NCBI GenBank assembly: GCA_930367205.1
Contig: OV884009.1
Span: forward strand, 96,369,189 to 96,433,188
Length of the DNA stretch: 64,000 nt
DNA from: Acanthosoma haemorrhoidale
Lineage: Eukaryota; Arthropoda; Insecta; Hemiptera; Acanthosomatidae
Reading direction: 5' to 3'
How positions within the stretch are numbered: the first letter of the stretch is position 1; every line of letters begins with the position of its first letter. The notes under the pieces were generated by a model. It was not told where the DNA came from. It was given only the letters and a program-made list of their open reading frames with translations, and did not search any database. The translations under genes and the position numbers were made by a program. Positions 52,336 through 64,000 of this stretch are shown in pieces.

Positions 52336-55183
52336 AACATTGGAACCATGTTTTTTAATATAAAATTGAAACCAATACTCTTGCTGTAAAAAAATAAAAT
52401 TTTCTGACAAAATTTCAGTTTTTTTAAAGTTTTGTATGGGTTATATAAATAGAAAGTAATCATTAATTTAGTTATTATGTATTATGTAAATTATTTTATA
52501 TTGTTATTCTTATCAATTTACATCCAAACATACATATTATGTATTAATCAACTCCTTTTTCAACATTAATTCTTTTGTTACAAAATTATATTTCGTTAGG
52601 GGTGTTTCTGAATGGGAACATAATCCATTCTGTGCAGTGTTATTTTATCTCTTGTATTCATGTATGGCTATAAAGCCTGGCGGGAAATAATGATATCTAA
52701 AAAAAAAGAAAAGACCATTTATAAAACCAGATTCTTAGAATATAAACAAGCCAGAACTCAACGAATTCCCTTCAGTGCCGAAATGGATTAAAAAATATAT
52801 TACAGAAGAAAACGTGTGAGCGGGCCATCCAAAACATTTAAAGAAATTAATAGTAGGCATGTTTAGTTTCTTTATTTTTAATAATATTGTTTTGAAATTT
52901 AACAATATATTGAATCAAACAACTGATGATAGTATGCCAAAAATATTTATTTTAATTGAAGGAGTGATTTCATTCCTTGACGAAGGGACAATATATTTAT
53001 TTGCTATAAATTATTTTCTTATTATTATTTAATCTGGCATATGATAGTGATTGTACTCAAATCCATACTCACAACCTTCAAACTACAAAATCTTCATTCA
53101 TTATATTTTAACACTCTTACACAGCACAATAGAAATGTATTCACCAACATTTTGTCACATATTAACTTATACAGATCCACTCTCGTTGCCGACCAAGACA
53201 ATACTGGTGATAATCTGTTTACAATAATATCTTTCCGTAAACAATAACAAGTTCAATAAAAACAATCGTTTTCTAATATTATTTTGAAGATTTTCTTAGA
53301 TTTCTATGAGTGTTTTCAAACGGTTCGACAATGGAATATGTACATTCACGTGTGAAGTACTGAAGTAAGTGAATAATAAACAGTTCAATTTTTACATCAG
53401 AAACCAACTGGAAAAATGAAAACTAGTAGCGCACTCTAATCTGAGCACTAAATGAATTTCGCCCAGGAGAAAAAATCTTTATAAAATACATATATAAAAG
53501 TTTTACTAACATCAAATCGCGTATCAGCAGTAACTTGAACAAGGCAGTAATATATATAATCTTATCATTACCAAATGGTATGTTTGTCAGTAACATCCTG
53601 TGTACTAGATGACATCCAGTGAGATGCAGATGTAGTTGAATATGAATGTTATGGTTCGAGTAGAACAGCAAGCGCCATTGCAGAGAGTGCTGTGTGTTCA
53701 CTTCAGGTGCCGGGTTCCGAGAGTCTGGGAAATTTTTTTTTTTTTTGTTCTAAACCCCTTGAATTTATACAATGAAAAATATTTATAAGATACTTTGCAA
53801 ATTACTCCTCATTCTGCTATGCGCAGATGCATTTGAAGGAGTTCGGGTTACACAACAATACAGGTTGTGGTTAAAATACAATAACGTGAAAACAAATCTA
53901 GGTAATGGGGCTCACCTTCAGTTTAAAAAACCATCTCTGTCTGGGGAAAAAACCCACTGGGCCTTATATAGGCAGGTCAGAGGCGGGGGGGGGGGGTAGC
54001 CCCACCGCGGCCCCTCTTAACTGACGCCTTTTGAAGGTTTTTATTAATAAAACATGGAAACATAGGTGGATATTTTCTGGACTGAGAAGAAAGGAACTTT
54101 TATTTATTCGTGGTGAAGAAGTTGGCGCAACAACCATCATGCTAATAGATATAAAATTACCTGCAATTTAGCATTTTGTACACACCCAGACGTAAAATTT
54201 CTTTTTTCTAGCTTCCATATCCGAACGAAAACTCATTAATAAGAGAAGTAGGCATTTACAGTAAGCATTTCCTTAAAAGACAAGTGCACAAAACATATAT
54301 TGTCGCAATAACATTAAATTAAATATATATCTACTTAATTGATTTTGTTAGCTTAGTTTCATTTTAATATTATTATCTTATTTAGTATTATCATTATTTT
54401 ATTATATTTTTATTTTTTTTATTATGTAGGTTGCTATAACGTTTTTTCTACTGTTGTAAGCTATTTAAATAATGAACTTTATATGTATTGAAAAAAAAAA
54501 GGCTAAGTAGACAATACTGCTCGACAAGGTATTTTGTTGATTCCCTATTGTATAGAATTCAGACATTGGTTTCTTCCCTTTCTGAAATGAAATGATAACA
54601 AAGACAGTCTATATATGCCTTTCAGACCGGAAATTGAAAACCAGATTGATCTTCACTTTCTATTCATGTATTATTTTGTTTTTTATTTCCTGATAATTTT
54701 AATTTTCCTCATTGTTTATCATTTAACTTATTATTGTTTCAACTTCACTCCTCTTTCAGCAAATGCATTAATAAACCCACAGCTACAACCATGCAAAGGA
54801 GTAACCACTAATCTTTATTTATATGTTTTTAATTTAGTCTTATATTAAACTGTTTCTTTTATTAAAACATTTTCTTCGATGATATTTTTTAATTTAATGT
54901 ATGCCACTTATTTCCTCCACCTCTCTCCCAATGTTTCATTGTTAGTTAAAGTTTATTGAGTGTGGTATACGTAGTATTTAAACTACGTTGTTATTTATAG
55001 GGGACATATATTGAATATATATATGTAATTTTCGAATTCAGAAACTTAAAGGAGGTGGAGGTTCTCAGGTTATAAATCGAACACTTGCAGATGTAGTCTA
55101 GAACTGTAATAATAAACATATGTACACATTAGCTAGCGCTACAAATATTACAATAAACAAATAAAACTTATAACTAAGCTGAA
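52336..55183. other. AT-rich, no confident feature
   Basis: Long AT-rich stretch. The ORF at 53,772-53,999 begins with a signal-peptide-like hydrophobic segment but ends in a G-run (53,986-53,997), and I cannot place it. The ORF at 54,615-54,848 is hydrophobic low complexity. No LTR end could be fixed for the Gypsy element that begins at 55,184. Confidence 0.45.
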
Positions 55184-56190
55184 TCAATACAATTGTCGAT
55201 AATAAGCTTTGACCATTGTCTTAACAAGAGTACTTTGGATGGTCACCAAATTGTGTTCACGAATCACCCGGAAGGGACCCTCATAACGGGACACCTCCTT
55301 ACTCCTATTGGAACCTATCTTACGGTACACTGTAGTGCCTATCGCGTCGCACCCTTCTAGTGGTTTGACACCCGCGTTCTCTCTCAACACCCTCCTGGAT
55401 TTTTCCGTGGTAGTTTTTGCATACACCTTCCCCCATAATTTCCCCAGTTCCACGTGGTTGGTGGTGAGTTATGCGGACGTCTCGTCTCCCACCACCGTTC
55501 TACTCATGTCCCGGCGACTTCCACGAAGTCCGTAAAGGATTTCAAGGGGTGAAAACCCGGTCGTCGTGTGAACAGAATGGTTATACGCAATGACCGCCCT
55601 AGGCATTGCCTCTGCCGGCTACAACCCTTTGTCGGCATTGTAGACGCGGAGATGATCGCCCAAGGTACTGTGGAGACGCTCAATTCCTCCTCGGCTCTTT
55701 GGATGCCCTGGGGTATTGACGTGCCACATCACGTCCAGAGCCTTCATCTCTTCCCGCACGTCGGCGTTATCGAACTCCTTTCCACCGTCCGACGCTATCT
55801 GATCTGGGACGCCGTAAAATTGGAACCACCGCCTCAGCGCGCCTAGTACTGCTTCCGATGACTTTTCCCGAATGGGGTATGCCACAGTCGTTTTGCTACA
55901 GAGGTCAACCACGGTGACCTACTTGTGTCACCGCCAAGTGAAGGTATCAACTTGAAGGCTAGTGAGTGGTGTTTGCGCCGTGGGAGTCTCGACTTGTTGC
56001 CCGGTCGGTAGGTGCATGTCATAATTGGTACGGTGACAAACTTCGCACGCAGCTAGTGTTTCCTGGATCGTCTTTCGCATCCCCTGCCAGAAATACTTCC
56101 GCCTCAACGTCTGAGCCGTCTCTTGTTCTCACCTGTGATTTGTTTTGTCCTGATGGTACGCTAGCGTGATCTCCTTCTGCGTTGGCTCAT
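55184..56190 (-). pseudogene. Ty3/Gypsy G1 integrase
   Basis: On the - strand there is an HHCC zinc region (YHQ and NHR, then CEVCHRTNYD near 56,040), a core with SLQVDTFTW, SDGGKEFDN (near 55,770) and GGIERLHS (near 55,690) giving the D,D,E triad, and a C-terminal domain (RYEGPFRVIREHNLVTIQS) ending at 55,184. Integrase inserts the cDNA into the chromosome. Stops replace residues near 55,910-55,925, and frames change several times, so it is inactive. Confidence 0.85.
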
Positions 56191-56668
56191 CCGGGATGGT
56201 CTCTACCATCATGGTACACCGTAAAAATCTTCGGTCAACCCCAATCTGCTCCGCCCTCCAAAGACGCTTAATTTTTTCCCATATGGTTGCGTTCTCGACG
56301 TCAAGAAAATGGGTCTTCCCTGGTGTGGAAGCATCATTAAGGGCACAACTAATTTGGTCATTGTTCACCCCTAGAGCCGACCATATTGTCGTGTTGGTCG
56401 ATCGTGGAGAGCTATGATGTGCTATTTTCATGGGGACGAAGGTCTGCAGGCGGTGCTTATCATTGATAATTTCTTCCCGCACTTCCATGTCCGCAGGCCT
56501 GTCGTCCGTTGAGCTCCCTCCTCACGCCGACGTTACCAACTCCGTAGATCCTGGTTCCTGTTGGTCTTCTTCTCTCTCCGGCGTCCATTCTCGCAAGAAC
56601 TGCCTTCCGTCCCGGGAGGATTTCCCCTGATCTTGGTCGAGTGCGTTGACCACCATCGCCCGGGACAG

Positions 56669-56983
56669 TCAGTCCGCCACGACGTTTTCCTCACCGGGCT
56701 TATATATTACCTCCAAGTTGTATTGGCTGAGGAACTCCTTCCAACGCATGACCCTCGCCGACGACTCTTTTAATTTACCGACCCACTGTAACGGTCTGTA
56801 GTCAGTGTGCACCCGGAACCTTCTCCCGAACACGTAGGGCCGAAAATGGTTTATCTCCCAGACTATCCCTACTAATTCCCGCTCTAGCGCACTATACCTA
56901 CTTTCCGCCTCGGTGAGGTGCCTACTGGCGTACGCTACGGGACGGTCCCCTGTGCCCCCCGCCTGTGACAGAACCGCTCCCAA
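56669..56983 (-). pseudogene. Ty3/Gypsy G1 RNase H
   Basis: The frame reads GAVLSQ, PVAYASRHLTEAESRYS, ALERELVGIVW and FRVHTDYRPLQW, and ends IYKPGEENVVAD: a full Gypsy RNase H signature, including the catalytic acidic positions (E in ERELVG, D in HTDYRPL). It is separated by a frameshift from the RT C-terminus at 56,935-57,444. Confidence 0.88.
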
Positions 56984-57970
56984 GGCGTATTAACTGGCAT
57001 CCGTCGTGATTGTGAACTGCTGCGTGAAGTCGGGAAATGCCAGAACCGGGTGTTCCTGGAGACGATCCATGCACTTCCGAAAATTCGCCTCGATATCTGG
57101 GGTGATGACCACCTTCTGACCTTTTTTAGAAGATTGTTTAGGGGTACCAAACAAGCCGCCATTTCGGGGACAAATCTCCTGTAATAGTTAAGCGTACCCA
57201 GCAGGCGCCAGATCCCTTTAACGTCCGACGGAACCACCATCTTCTGAATCGCTGCCACCTTCCCGGCATTGGGTCTCACTCCCTCCTTAGAGATCGTATG
57301 CCCCAAAAAATTGATAACCTCTTGGCGAAGATGGGATTTTTCGTCTGAAAATTTCAAGCCAAATTGCTTCACGCGATCGAAGACCATCCGCAGGTGATCT
57401 GCATGTTGTGCCTCGGTCCCACTGAATATCAAGAGGTCATCCATATATATTTGGCACGGACTCGTCTATCCCTCGTAGAAACTCATCTATGAGCCGCTGG
57501 AACGTAATGGGTGCATTCTTCAGGCCAAATGGCATCCTCGTAATCTCATAGTGGCCTCTCTCAAACGTGAATGCCGTCTTGTGTCGGTCACTAGGGTGCA
57601 TTTGAATATGGTGATACCCCGCTTTAAGATCAAGAGTGCTAAGTATCTTCGCCCCGATTAGCCTGTCCAAAATGTCGTCGAACTTGGGGATTGGATATTT
57701 TTCATCAACCGTATTCTCATTAAGTTTTCTGTAGTCCACTACGACTCTATATTTGTCTGGGCCCCCACCTTCCTCAGTCTTTTTCTTAACCACCCACAGG
57801 GGGCTGTTATGTGGCGATGTACTGTCCACTATAATCCCGTGCTTCTTTAGGTTGTCTAGCTTCTCCCGAATGTGGTGCCTCAGAGCCTGCGGATACCTGA
57901 GCTTCTTCACATAGCACACCCTGTCTTGCTTGAGCGGAATCTCGTGTACAGTTCTACCTGTGAGCCCCAA
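56935..57970 (-). pseudogene. Ty3/Gypsy G1 reverse transcriptase
   Basis: The N-terminal frame (57,970-57,437) has HNSPLWVVKKK, YRVVVDYRKLNENT, STLDLKAGYHHIQM and MPFGLKNAPITFQ. The catalytic YMDDLLIFSG box lies at the start of the next frame (57,444 down). A single-base frameshift falls inside this box and separates its Tyr from MDD. The thumb/connection follows (FLGHTISKEGVRPN, NYYRRFVPEMA). The polymerase would copy the element RNA in cytoplasmic particles but is broken at its active site. Confidence 0.88.
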
Positions 57971-58119
57971 TCGCTCGCCTTACTTGAAGAAAATATCTAT
58001 GTATTTTCTCTTAAGCTCCCCTTTCCAATCTTCTGCTTGCCTTAGCGCTCCTACTTGCGCCCCCCCCCCATCTCGCCCTACTTCTCTTCCTAGTCCTAGG
58101 CACCTATACCTTACCTTAC

Positions 58120-58371
58120 CTATTCGAATGTCCCATCGCCCCTTTTTGTTCCTAACCTTTGCTCTATCACTGCCTCTCCTTCGACCTTACAGGGGTCCCC
58201 CAGGTTGATTAAGTTACAAGAGCATACCTGTATTTGGGGCATCCTCTCTCCTTCACATATCCTCTCTAGTGTCTCCCGACACATTATAGTGTTGGTACTC
58301 CCAGTATCCACGTGACACTTCACTCCCCTCACGACTCTGATAATAGGCAGACCGCTATCCACGACTTTCAC
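58120..58371 (-). pseudogene. Ty3/Gypsy G1 aspartic protease
   Basis: HVDTGSTNTIM contains the catalytic Asp-Thr-Gly of retroviral-type proteases, preceded by LPIIRVVRG. The frame is short and joins the zinc-knuckle end of gag upstream and the RT downstream only through frame changes. The same DTG box recurs in G2 near 60,195. Confidence 0.75.
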
Positions 58372-58671
58372 ACTATTGTTTACTATCGTGCGGTCGCCTC
58401 TCCGCCACCACTCTGCTCAGATATCACGTTCTCCCGTCTCCTCTGATGTTTGTCGTCGAGTGGTACTCCAAGCACTGCCGCTTCTCCAGCCCATTCGGTT
58501 TCCTGGTTCTTCCCTCTCTTCTTCTGTCTTGGAAGTTTCCGAGGTCTCTGACGCTTCTGGTTACGGCCTCTCCTTCCTCCGCATCTTCTGAGCGTCTATC
58601 TCCATCGGTTCAGGTCTGTTTCCGTCTCTGCGTAGGCTCATATAAGGGCACTGCCGGGCTACATACCCTTC

Positions 58672-59348
58672 TGTACCACATTCAAAGCACCTAGTGCGTG
58701 GGCACTGTGCTACCAAATGTCCTGCTTTCCCACACTCATAGCACTTCCAGTTTCCTTCGCTAGCTGTACTTCCAGGATAGTTGATAAGAACGCCATCCTG
58801 GCTTCTACTTCCGCAGCACTTACTGTCTCCCGCATCTCCTGCGTGATATTGTTGTATCTTGCCAGCATCGTTCCGGCGTACTGCCCATTCGTCTGCTGGT
58901 GTCTCTTCGTTTCCCTGAAGAGTTTAAAAATGTCCTCTTCCGGGGTCCATCTTCCCCCACCGAACGCTTTCTTCAGCTGCTCCTTCACTACGTTCCACGA
59001 GGTCTCCTTGTTGGCCTGGATCATGTTCAGGACACTCCGCTTCACTCTGCACACCTAAGCTGCCCTCAGCGATTCTGCGTCCCCTTCCGTTATCAGGTTC
59101 TCTGACCGTTTCCCCTCTATCCGCGTAATCAGCCGGTCGCCCCCTATAAGGAAATGATTTAGTTTCGCGGTCTCGCCTGCGAATCTTTCCAGATCCGAAA
59201 TCGACTTCCTCATGTCCTGAGCCGTAATCGCCTGGATCTTCATCCACGCCAATGTATTCGTGTGAGCCGCTGCCATGGTCGTTTGAGGTAACTGTGGTAT
59301 ATCTGCTGCTGCACTAAGCACCGGGGATCGTAACACTCCCTCTGGCAT
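58672..59348 (-). pseudogene. Ty3/Gypsy G1 gag with zinc knuckles
   Basis: Starts at ATG 59,348 with QLPQTTMAAAH and SDLERFAGE, and includes a capsid-like helical region (58,710-59,054: NKETSWNVVKEQLKKAFGG). It ends with paired CCHC knuckles at 58,672-58,750 (CYECGKAGHLVAQC). A frameshift near 59,050 splits it. Gag packages the element RNA. Confidence 0.8.
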
Positions 59349-59612
59349 TTTATTGAGAGAGAAAAAAACCGTGAAGCGAAAGAACGAAAAAAAAATAAAG
59401 AAAAGAAAATTATTACTTTAATATTATAATATATCTATATAAGTTAGCCGCCGGTGGTTAAGATAGAAAAAAGATAATAACGAAAGAGGGAAATGCACGG
59501 ACACACTCTGACTCTAGTAAAAGACTGCTTCATAGTGGAAGATAATCAGACATACAGAGGATCATGGGTTGTTTACATTTTATGATCGTATTAGTATTCG
59601 ACTACTCCACGA
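59349..59612 (-). repeat. G1 leader/LTR remnant
   Basis: Sequence upstream of the G1 gag: an AT-rich leader, then GACTGCTTCATAGTGG and GAGGATCATGGG, the counterpart of the region near 490-540 at the left window edge. It is cut at about 59,612, where RT sequence of G2 begins, so the LTR is incomplete. Confidence 0.5.
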
Positions 59613-60878
59613 AGCAACTCATCCATGAGCCTTTGGAATATGATGGGTGAATTTTTCAATCCAAATAGCATCCTGGTGACCTCTCTCAATAGTGAAGGCT
59701 GTCTTATGTCGGTCCCTAGGATGCATCCGTATCTGGTGATACCCCGCTTTAAGATCTAGGGTGCTGAAGATCCTGGCCCCACTCAGCCTGTCCAGAATGT
59801 TATCGAACCTAAGAATTGGGTACTTCTCGTCCACCGTATTCTCACTAAGTCTCCTGTAATCTACTACCACCCTCTACTTATCTGGGACCCCACCTTAAGT
59901 AATAATAAGCGAATGTCCCATTGCCCCTCCCTGTTATTAATCTTCGCTCCCACTTTCCTAACAGATCACATCCTATGATCCCTCCATATTCCCGGGACAT
60001 CTTTTTCACCACATGGACCCGCAATTTCTCCTCACTACGATCCCATCTCTCTAACCCAATTATGGCTTCCCCTTCGACCCTGCAGGGGCCTCCAGGGTGA
60101 CCAAGCTACAAGAACATACCTGCATTTGAGGCATCCTCCCTCCTCCACACATGCTCTCCAATATCTCCCGACGCATTATTGTGTTGGTACTCCCCGTATC
60201 CACTAACCACTGCACTCCACTCGCGACTCTAATTATAGGCAGACCACCATGTGTGCCTTTTAAAATATTATTTATTAACGTGCGGTCGCCTCTCCACTCC
60301 TACTCTTCTCAGATCTCACGTTCTCCCCTCTCTTTCATCGCCTGTCGTCGACCGCTCCTCCGGGCTCTGCCACTTCCTGGTTCTTCCCTTTCGTTGTGCG
60401 TTTTGGAGGTTTCCGAAGTCTCTGAAGCCTCCGACTGCTGTCTCTCCCTCGTCCACACTCTCTGAGCATTTATTTCTATTGGTTCGGGCCGGTTCACGTT
60501 TCTGCGTCGGCTCATATATGGGCACTGTCTTCCTACATGACCCTCCGCGCCACACTCGAAGCACCAGGTGCGTGGGCACTTTGCTACCAGGTGTCCTGTC
60601 TTTCCACACTCATAACACTTCCTGTCTTCCCTTCTCAGGGGAGTCCGCGTTTCCTCGGCTCTTTTCTCCCATTGCTGCTCTCTCTCTTCCACCGAACTCC
60701 ACCTCCATTTTCCCTCTATCCGCATCATCAGCCGGTCACCCCCCTTAAGGAAATGATTCAGTTCCCCGGTCTCACCCGCGAATCTCTCAAGATCGGAAAT
60801 GGACTTCCTCATATCCTGAGCCGTGATTGCCTGAATCTTCATCCACGCTGTCAGTTTCTCTGTAAACAAAGTAAGCAA
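59613..60878 (-). mobile_element. Ty3/Gypsy G2, truncated copy (gag, protease, RT piece)
   Basis: From 60,878 the gag frame carries the WMKIQAITAQDMRKS and SDLERFAGETGELNHF blocks and two knuckles (CYECGKTGHLVAKC, CFECGAEGHVGRQC, near 60,550-60,620). A DTG protease box follows near 60,195. The RT fragment (59,619-59,870) ends after FTIERGH. The gag lacks its normal N-terminus (replaced before AWMKIQ), and its middle is deleted. The family is the same as G1, and the two copies lie head to tail. Confidence 0.82.
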
Positions 60879-61140
60879 TTTTATTCATTATATTTTATAT
60901 TATAACAATTATTCATATTATTTACCTAATTTTACCTGTGAACAAAGAAACGACAACTGCAGTTTATAACTATCACTTCTCTATTCACAAGTTTTGTTAC
61001 TTAATATAACCTTCTCTATATCATCTCACATTTTATTGCTGATGGCTTCATCTAGTGGGGGCCAGTAGAAGTAACGCGGCAAATTCAAATATTAAAATTA
61101 AAGAGAGAATACTTTATTTACATCTCCCCTCTCTGAGGTA

Positions 61141-61181
<41 letters not shown>

Positions 61182-61187
61182 ACTATA

Positions 61188-61232
<45 letters not shown>

Positions 61233-63013
61233 CTTAACTCCCGGCTAACGATCGCGCTTAAAAGGGGTTGGTAGGTGTAATCAGAAGGCAGACTAGAACT
61301 TAACTAACTCTTTATTTCGATCTCTCTCCTATATATACATTATGAGTTAGGATTAGCCCCACTCTCTATTATTGTTTACAATAATCCGACAGTAATCCTG
61401 TCTTACAGGATAACTTATATATATATAACTTATGCTCCGGGCAGCATCAGTATCCATCCTTAATCCTCAACGTCGGGATGTAAACATCCCGAATGTAAAT
61501 GTACTGTATTGTATATAAATTATATTGTATATAAAGATTTATTCTATAACAGGAGTTTGGAGGGTATTTTGATTGTAATTTAATAACGTTTTATCATATT
61601 TTTGCATTTTCGTTTAAATTAAGCCTATACATTGTTTTTAGTTTTTTTATTAATTTTGTAAGTGTTGTGACCCTGCTTTGTAACCACTAGGGAACCTACC
61701 TCCTGTTGTTGTGTGTTATGTATTAGTTAGCGTTGAAGGTGAAGCAATGTCATGATGTTAAATAAAAGTGTAATCAGTAACTGTGTTAATTACTTTATCG
61801 AAAAGCCAACAGTAAGGAACAATTTTTTTTAATAATTAGAGTATTATATATTTTAATGCAGATTTTGATATGTGATAGTACTTGTAATTGCTTATCTTGT
61901 GATGTTTTGTAGCCTGAAGATGAAATGATAACGTAGATTTGTTGAAAGTGCATCAGCACATAAGTACCTGAATAGGGGAATATACTTTTGTTAGTGGGGG
62001 AGGGGGATATTATTGATTTCAAATTAGGACTTGTCAAAGTTTTTCACTGAAAAAATGATTTTTAATTGATTGTTTGGACTACTTACCTTAGATATCTTAC
62101 TTTATTACTTACTAAATATACCTTAGATACCTTACTAAATACCTTAAATTAAAATGTAACAAATGATGATAGAGAGTATTTGATCAATGTTATGTTTATG
62201 TTTGGAACTATCAATTAAGGGGGGCGATAATAGTTCGATCAACAATACCCTTAATTGGTAACTCTTGCCTAAAGTTTTGTCGATATACTAATACAAGTAA
62301 TTTCACCAACACTATATTTTTTTTTTTTATATATATATATAAGTTAATGTTTATTGAATTACAATCTAAGAAAGGTTGGTAATAAGAACACGTAGAACGT
62401 TGTTACAAGACTGCTTTATTTATTCCCAGATACCTCTATCTATCGGTATTACATGTAAGCATATATACAGATAACATATGTTGGGGATTAAGGCTGGGCA
62501 CTAGCGGCGCCTGGACTTAACTTATATATGTATATATATAACTTATGTGTATCGGACCGTGAAACGTAAAAAAAAAGAATAAGTTGGGAACGAAATAACA
62601 CTCTTGAAGGCTGGTTAAGAACTAACTTTATTTCAATTATAATCCTCTATATATGTATTTACAATGTTTATCAACGTAGTTTGGAATTAGTGGCTATACT
62701 CCCGTAGGTCACATCTTAACTCTCTCCTGCCAGTTTACGAACATCCTCGTAAACTCAAAACACAAACAAAACAAAAACAAAAATAAATTGTACATCGTTG
62801 GTTAAAAATAAAATAAACGAAATTACAGCTTCTTCTATATACATAACTAACTTAATCTAGAATTTCACATAATACACAAAGATTAAACTAGGGTAATTTA
62901 CCCAAAACTCTATATACCAAAAATAAAAGTTATATTGCTCTATTCTAGAAAAACGTAACATAACATGATAGTACTAAAATACACTCTTACGATCTGGCTT
63001 CTCCCACCGGAAA
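60879..63013. other. LTR debris and AT-rich simple sequence
   Basis: Contains several TTTATT/AATAAA-bearing blocks in the same context (CTTAACTAACTCTTTATTTC near 61,300; GACTGCTTTATTTATTCC near 62,410; GAACTAACTTTATTTC near 62,620), each followed by short TATATA tracts. I read them as pieces of LTRs from the Gypsy family on the - strand. No coding region is seen, and the short ORFs here are low complexity. Confidence 0.45.
61136..61232. repeat. (TA)n microsatellite
   Basis: About 95 bases of nearly pure TA dinucleotides, broken by a short AACTATATAACTA island in the middle. It can extrude a hairpin, and its length is likely to vary between individuals. Confidence 0.9.
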
Positions 63014-64000
63014 CTAAAGTTGCTCGATATGTACAGTTCTCCGTTTCCTGGGTTCAGCTAGACTCTGAACGGTGACAAGATTGTTTTCCCTGATCGTAAT
63101 CACTTTGAACGGACCCTCATACCTCGGACTTCCTTTGCACGATTCGACAGGATCTTCCTTTAAACAATAGTGCCTATCCTAACGGTACCCATAATGTCTC
63201 TTACTCCCACGTTCTCCCTCGCTACTCTCTCGCTTTTCTCCGCGACCATTCGCCCATACGATTTCCCCTGCAGTTTCTCGAGCTCTACTCTATTTGAGGT
63301 TAGCTGTTCCGCCATGCTCTCGTCTACAATCGTCCCTCCCTCGTTTCTCCTTCGTGTGCGTAAACCAAAAAGAGCTTCGAACGGGGAAAACCCCGTGGCC
63401 ATATGAATAGAATGATTATACGCTGCTATGGCTCAGGGCATCGCCTCATCCGCTTCCAACCCTTTATCGGCATGGAAAACTCTGAGATATTCTCCTAACG
63501 TATTGTGGAGCCGTTCGATCCCTTCCCTACTTTTGGGGTGATCGGGTGTATTCCAATGCCATGTAACCCCTAACCGTTTCATCTCTTGTCTCAACTGAGC
63601 ATTATCGAATTCTCTGCCTCCATCCGAGGAGATCGTATCTCTGGGACTCCGTAGAATTGAAACCAAGTTTGGAGGGCGCCACTCACCGCCGCTGCCGATT
63701 TCTCCTTCACCGGGTGGGCCATGGCTGTTTTACTAAATATATCCACCACCGTCACCCACTTAAAGCCTCTCCACGTAAAAGTGTCTATCTGCAGGTCTGT
63801 TAACGGTGCTGTAGGAGTACCCGTCTCCGTTTGTAACCCTACCTGAGGATGGCGGTCATACTTTGTAGTATGGCAAATGACGCATTCTCTCACGATCTCT
63901 TCCACCATTTTTCGCATCCCTACCCAATAGTATTTCCTTTTTAGTGCCGCCAACGTCTCATTGATCCCCCGGTGGTTCGTCTTCCCTTGATGGTATGCGC
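63014..64000 (-). pseudogene. Ty3/Gypsy G3 integrase, runs off right edge
   Basis: On the - strand there are a zinc-region end (CVICHTTKYDRHP, near 63,870), LQIDTFTWRGF (near 63,790), SDGGREFDN (near 63,615) and EGIERLHN (near 63,510) forming the D,D,E triad, then the GFSPFEALFG region and a C-terminal domain RYEGPF...IRENNLVTV ending at 63,014. Frameshifts fall near 63,650 and 63,440 and around 63,160. It is clearly related to, but diverged from, G1. RNase H and RT should lie beyond the right edge. Confidence 0.83.

Noticed and set aside
53772..53999. 75-codon ORF with signal-peptide-like start
   Set aside because: Ends in a G-run, has no homology that I recognise and no neighbouring support.
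60251..60748. 165-codon + strand ORF
   Set aside because: Antisense of the Gypsy G2 gag/knuckle region; Ser/Pro-rich artefact.
61136..61232. Origin or regulatory AT tract
   Set aside because: A plain (TA)n microsatellite explains it.

Overview
This is a eukaryotic, AT-rich, intron-bearing genome window, most likely from an insect. Hemiptera is my guess, from the style of the repeats; no host marker gene is present to prove it. Almost every recognisable coding stretch belongs to a transposable element or to fossil DNA-virus-like genes. No rRNA, convincing tRNA, CRISPR array or confident host gene was found.

Left part (1-21,400). A Ty3/Gypsy gag fragment runs off the left edge. It is followed by a 5'-truncated R1-like non-LTR element (about 1,640-3,537, +) fused directly to a BEL/Pao element (3,531-6,821, -), which still has its primer-binding site and a TG...CA LTR (7,210-7,777). 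A weak candidate host exon lies at 8,018-8,191. Next come an old Jockey-group relic (8,690-9,790), an almost complete Jockey-group element 'A' (10,642-15,434, -), a Gypsy RNase H relic, and a Jockey-group 'B' copy whose 5' half is inverted against its 3' half (17,740-21,385).

Central part (21,440-48,540). This is the most interesting region: broken genes of polinton/adintovirus-like linear DNA viruses. The left block has a BIR (IAP) gene, an unknown ORF, a second BIR-like gene, a hexon-like major capsid gene, a small basic gene, a penton-like gene, a protease tail, a small spliced gene and a protein-primed type DNA polymerase B. The right block has an A32-like packaging ATPase, a pVI-like minor protein, an adenain-like protease, a penton-like gene, a small basic gene and a hexon-like gene, with part of this set present a second time. 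The two blocks differ clearly in protein sequence, so at least two viral lineages are present. Their genes have been hit repeatedly by Jockey-B elements, solo LTRs and a Gypsy fragment, and all large ones are broken.

Right part (48,560-64,000). This holds a decayed Jockey-B copy with a nested solo LTR, a long stretch with little beyond an ancient RT relic, and then a series of related Ty3/Gypsy elements on the - strand: gag, protease, RT, RNase H and integrase at 55,184-59,348, a truncated second copy to 60,880, and a third running off the right edge. A (TA)n tract and LTR debris lie between them.

Working model: the window is a TE-rich, probably heterochromatic island where endogenised viral DNA became a landing site for retrotransposons. 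The viral genes once formed a compact divergent transcription programme (structural genes one way, replication genes the other). A 78-bp promoter/leader is repeated before two of them.
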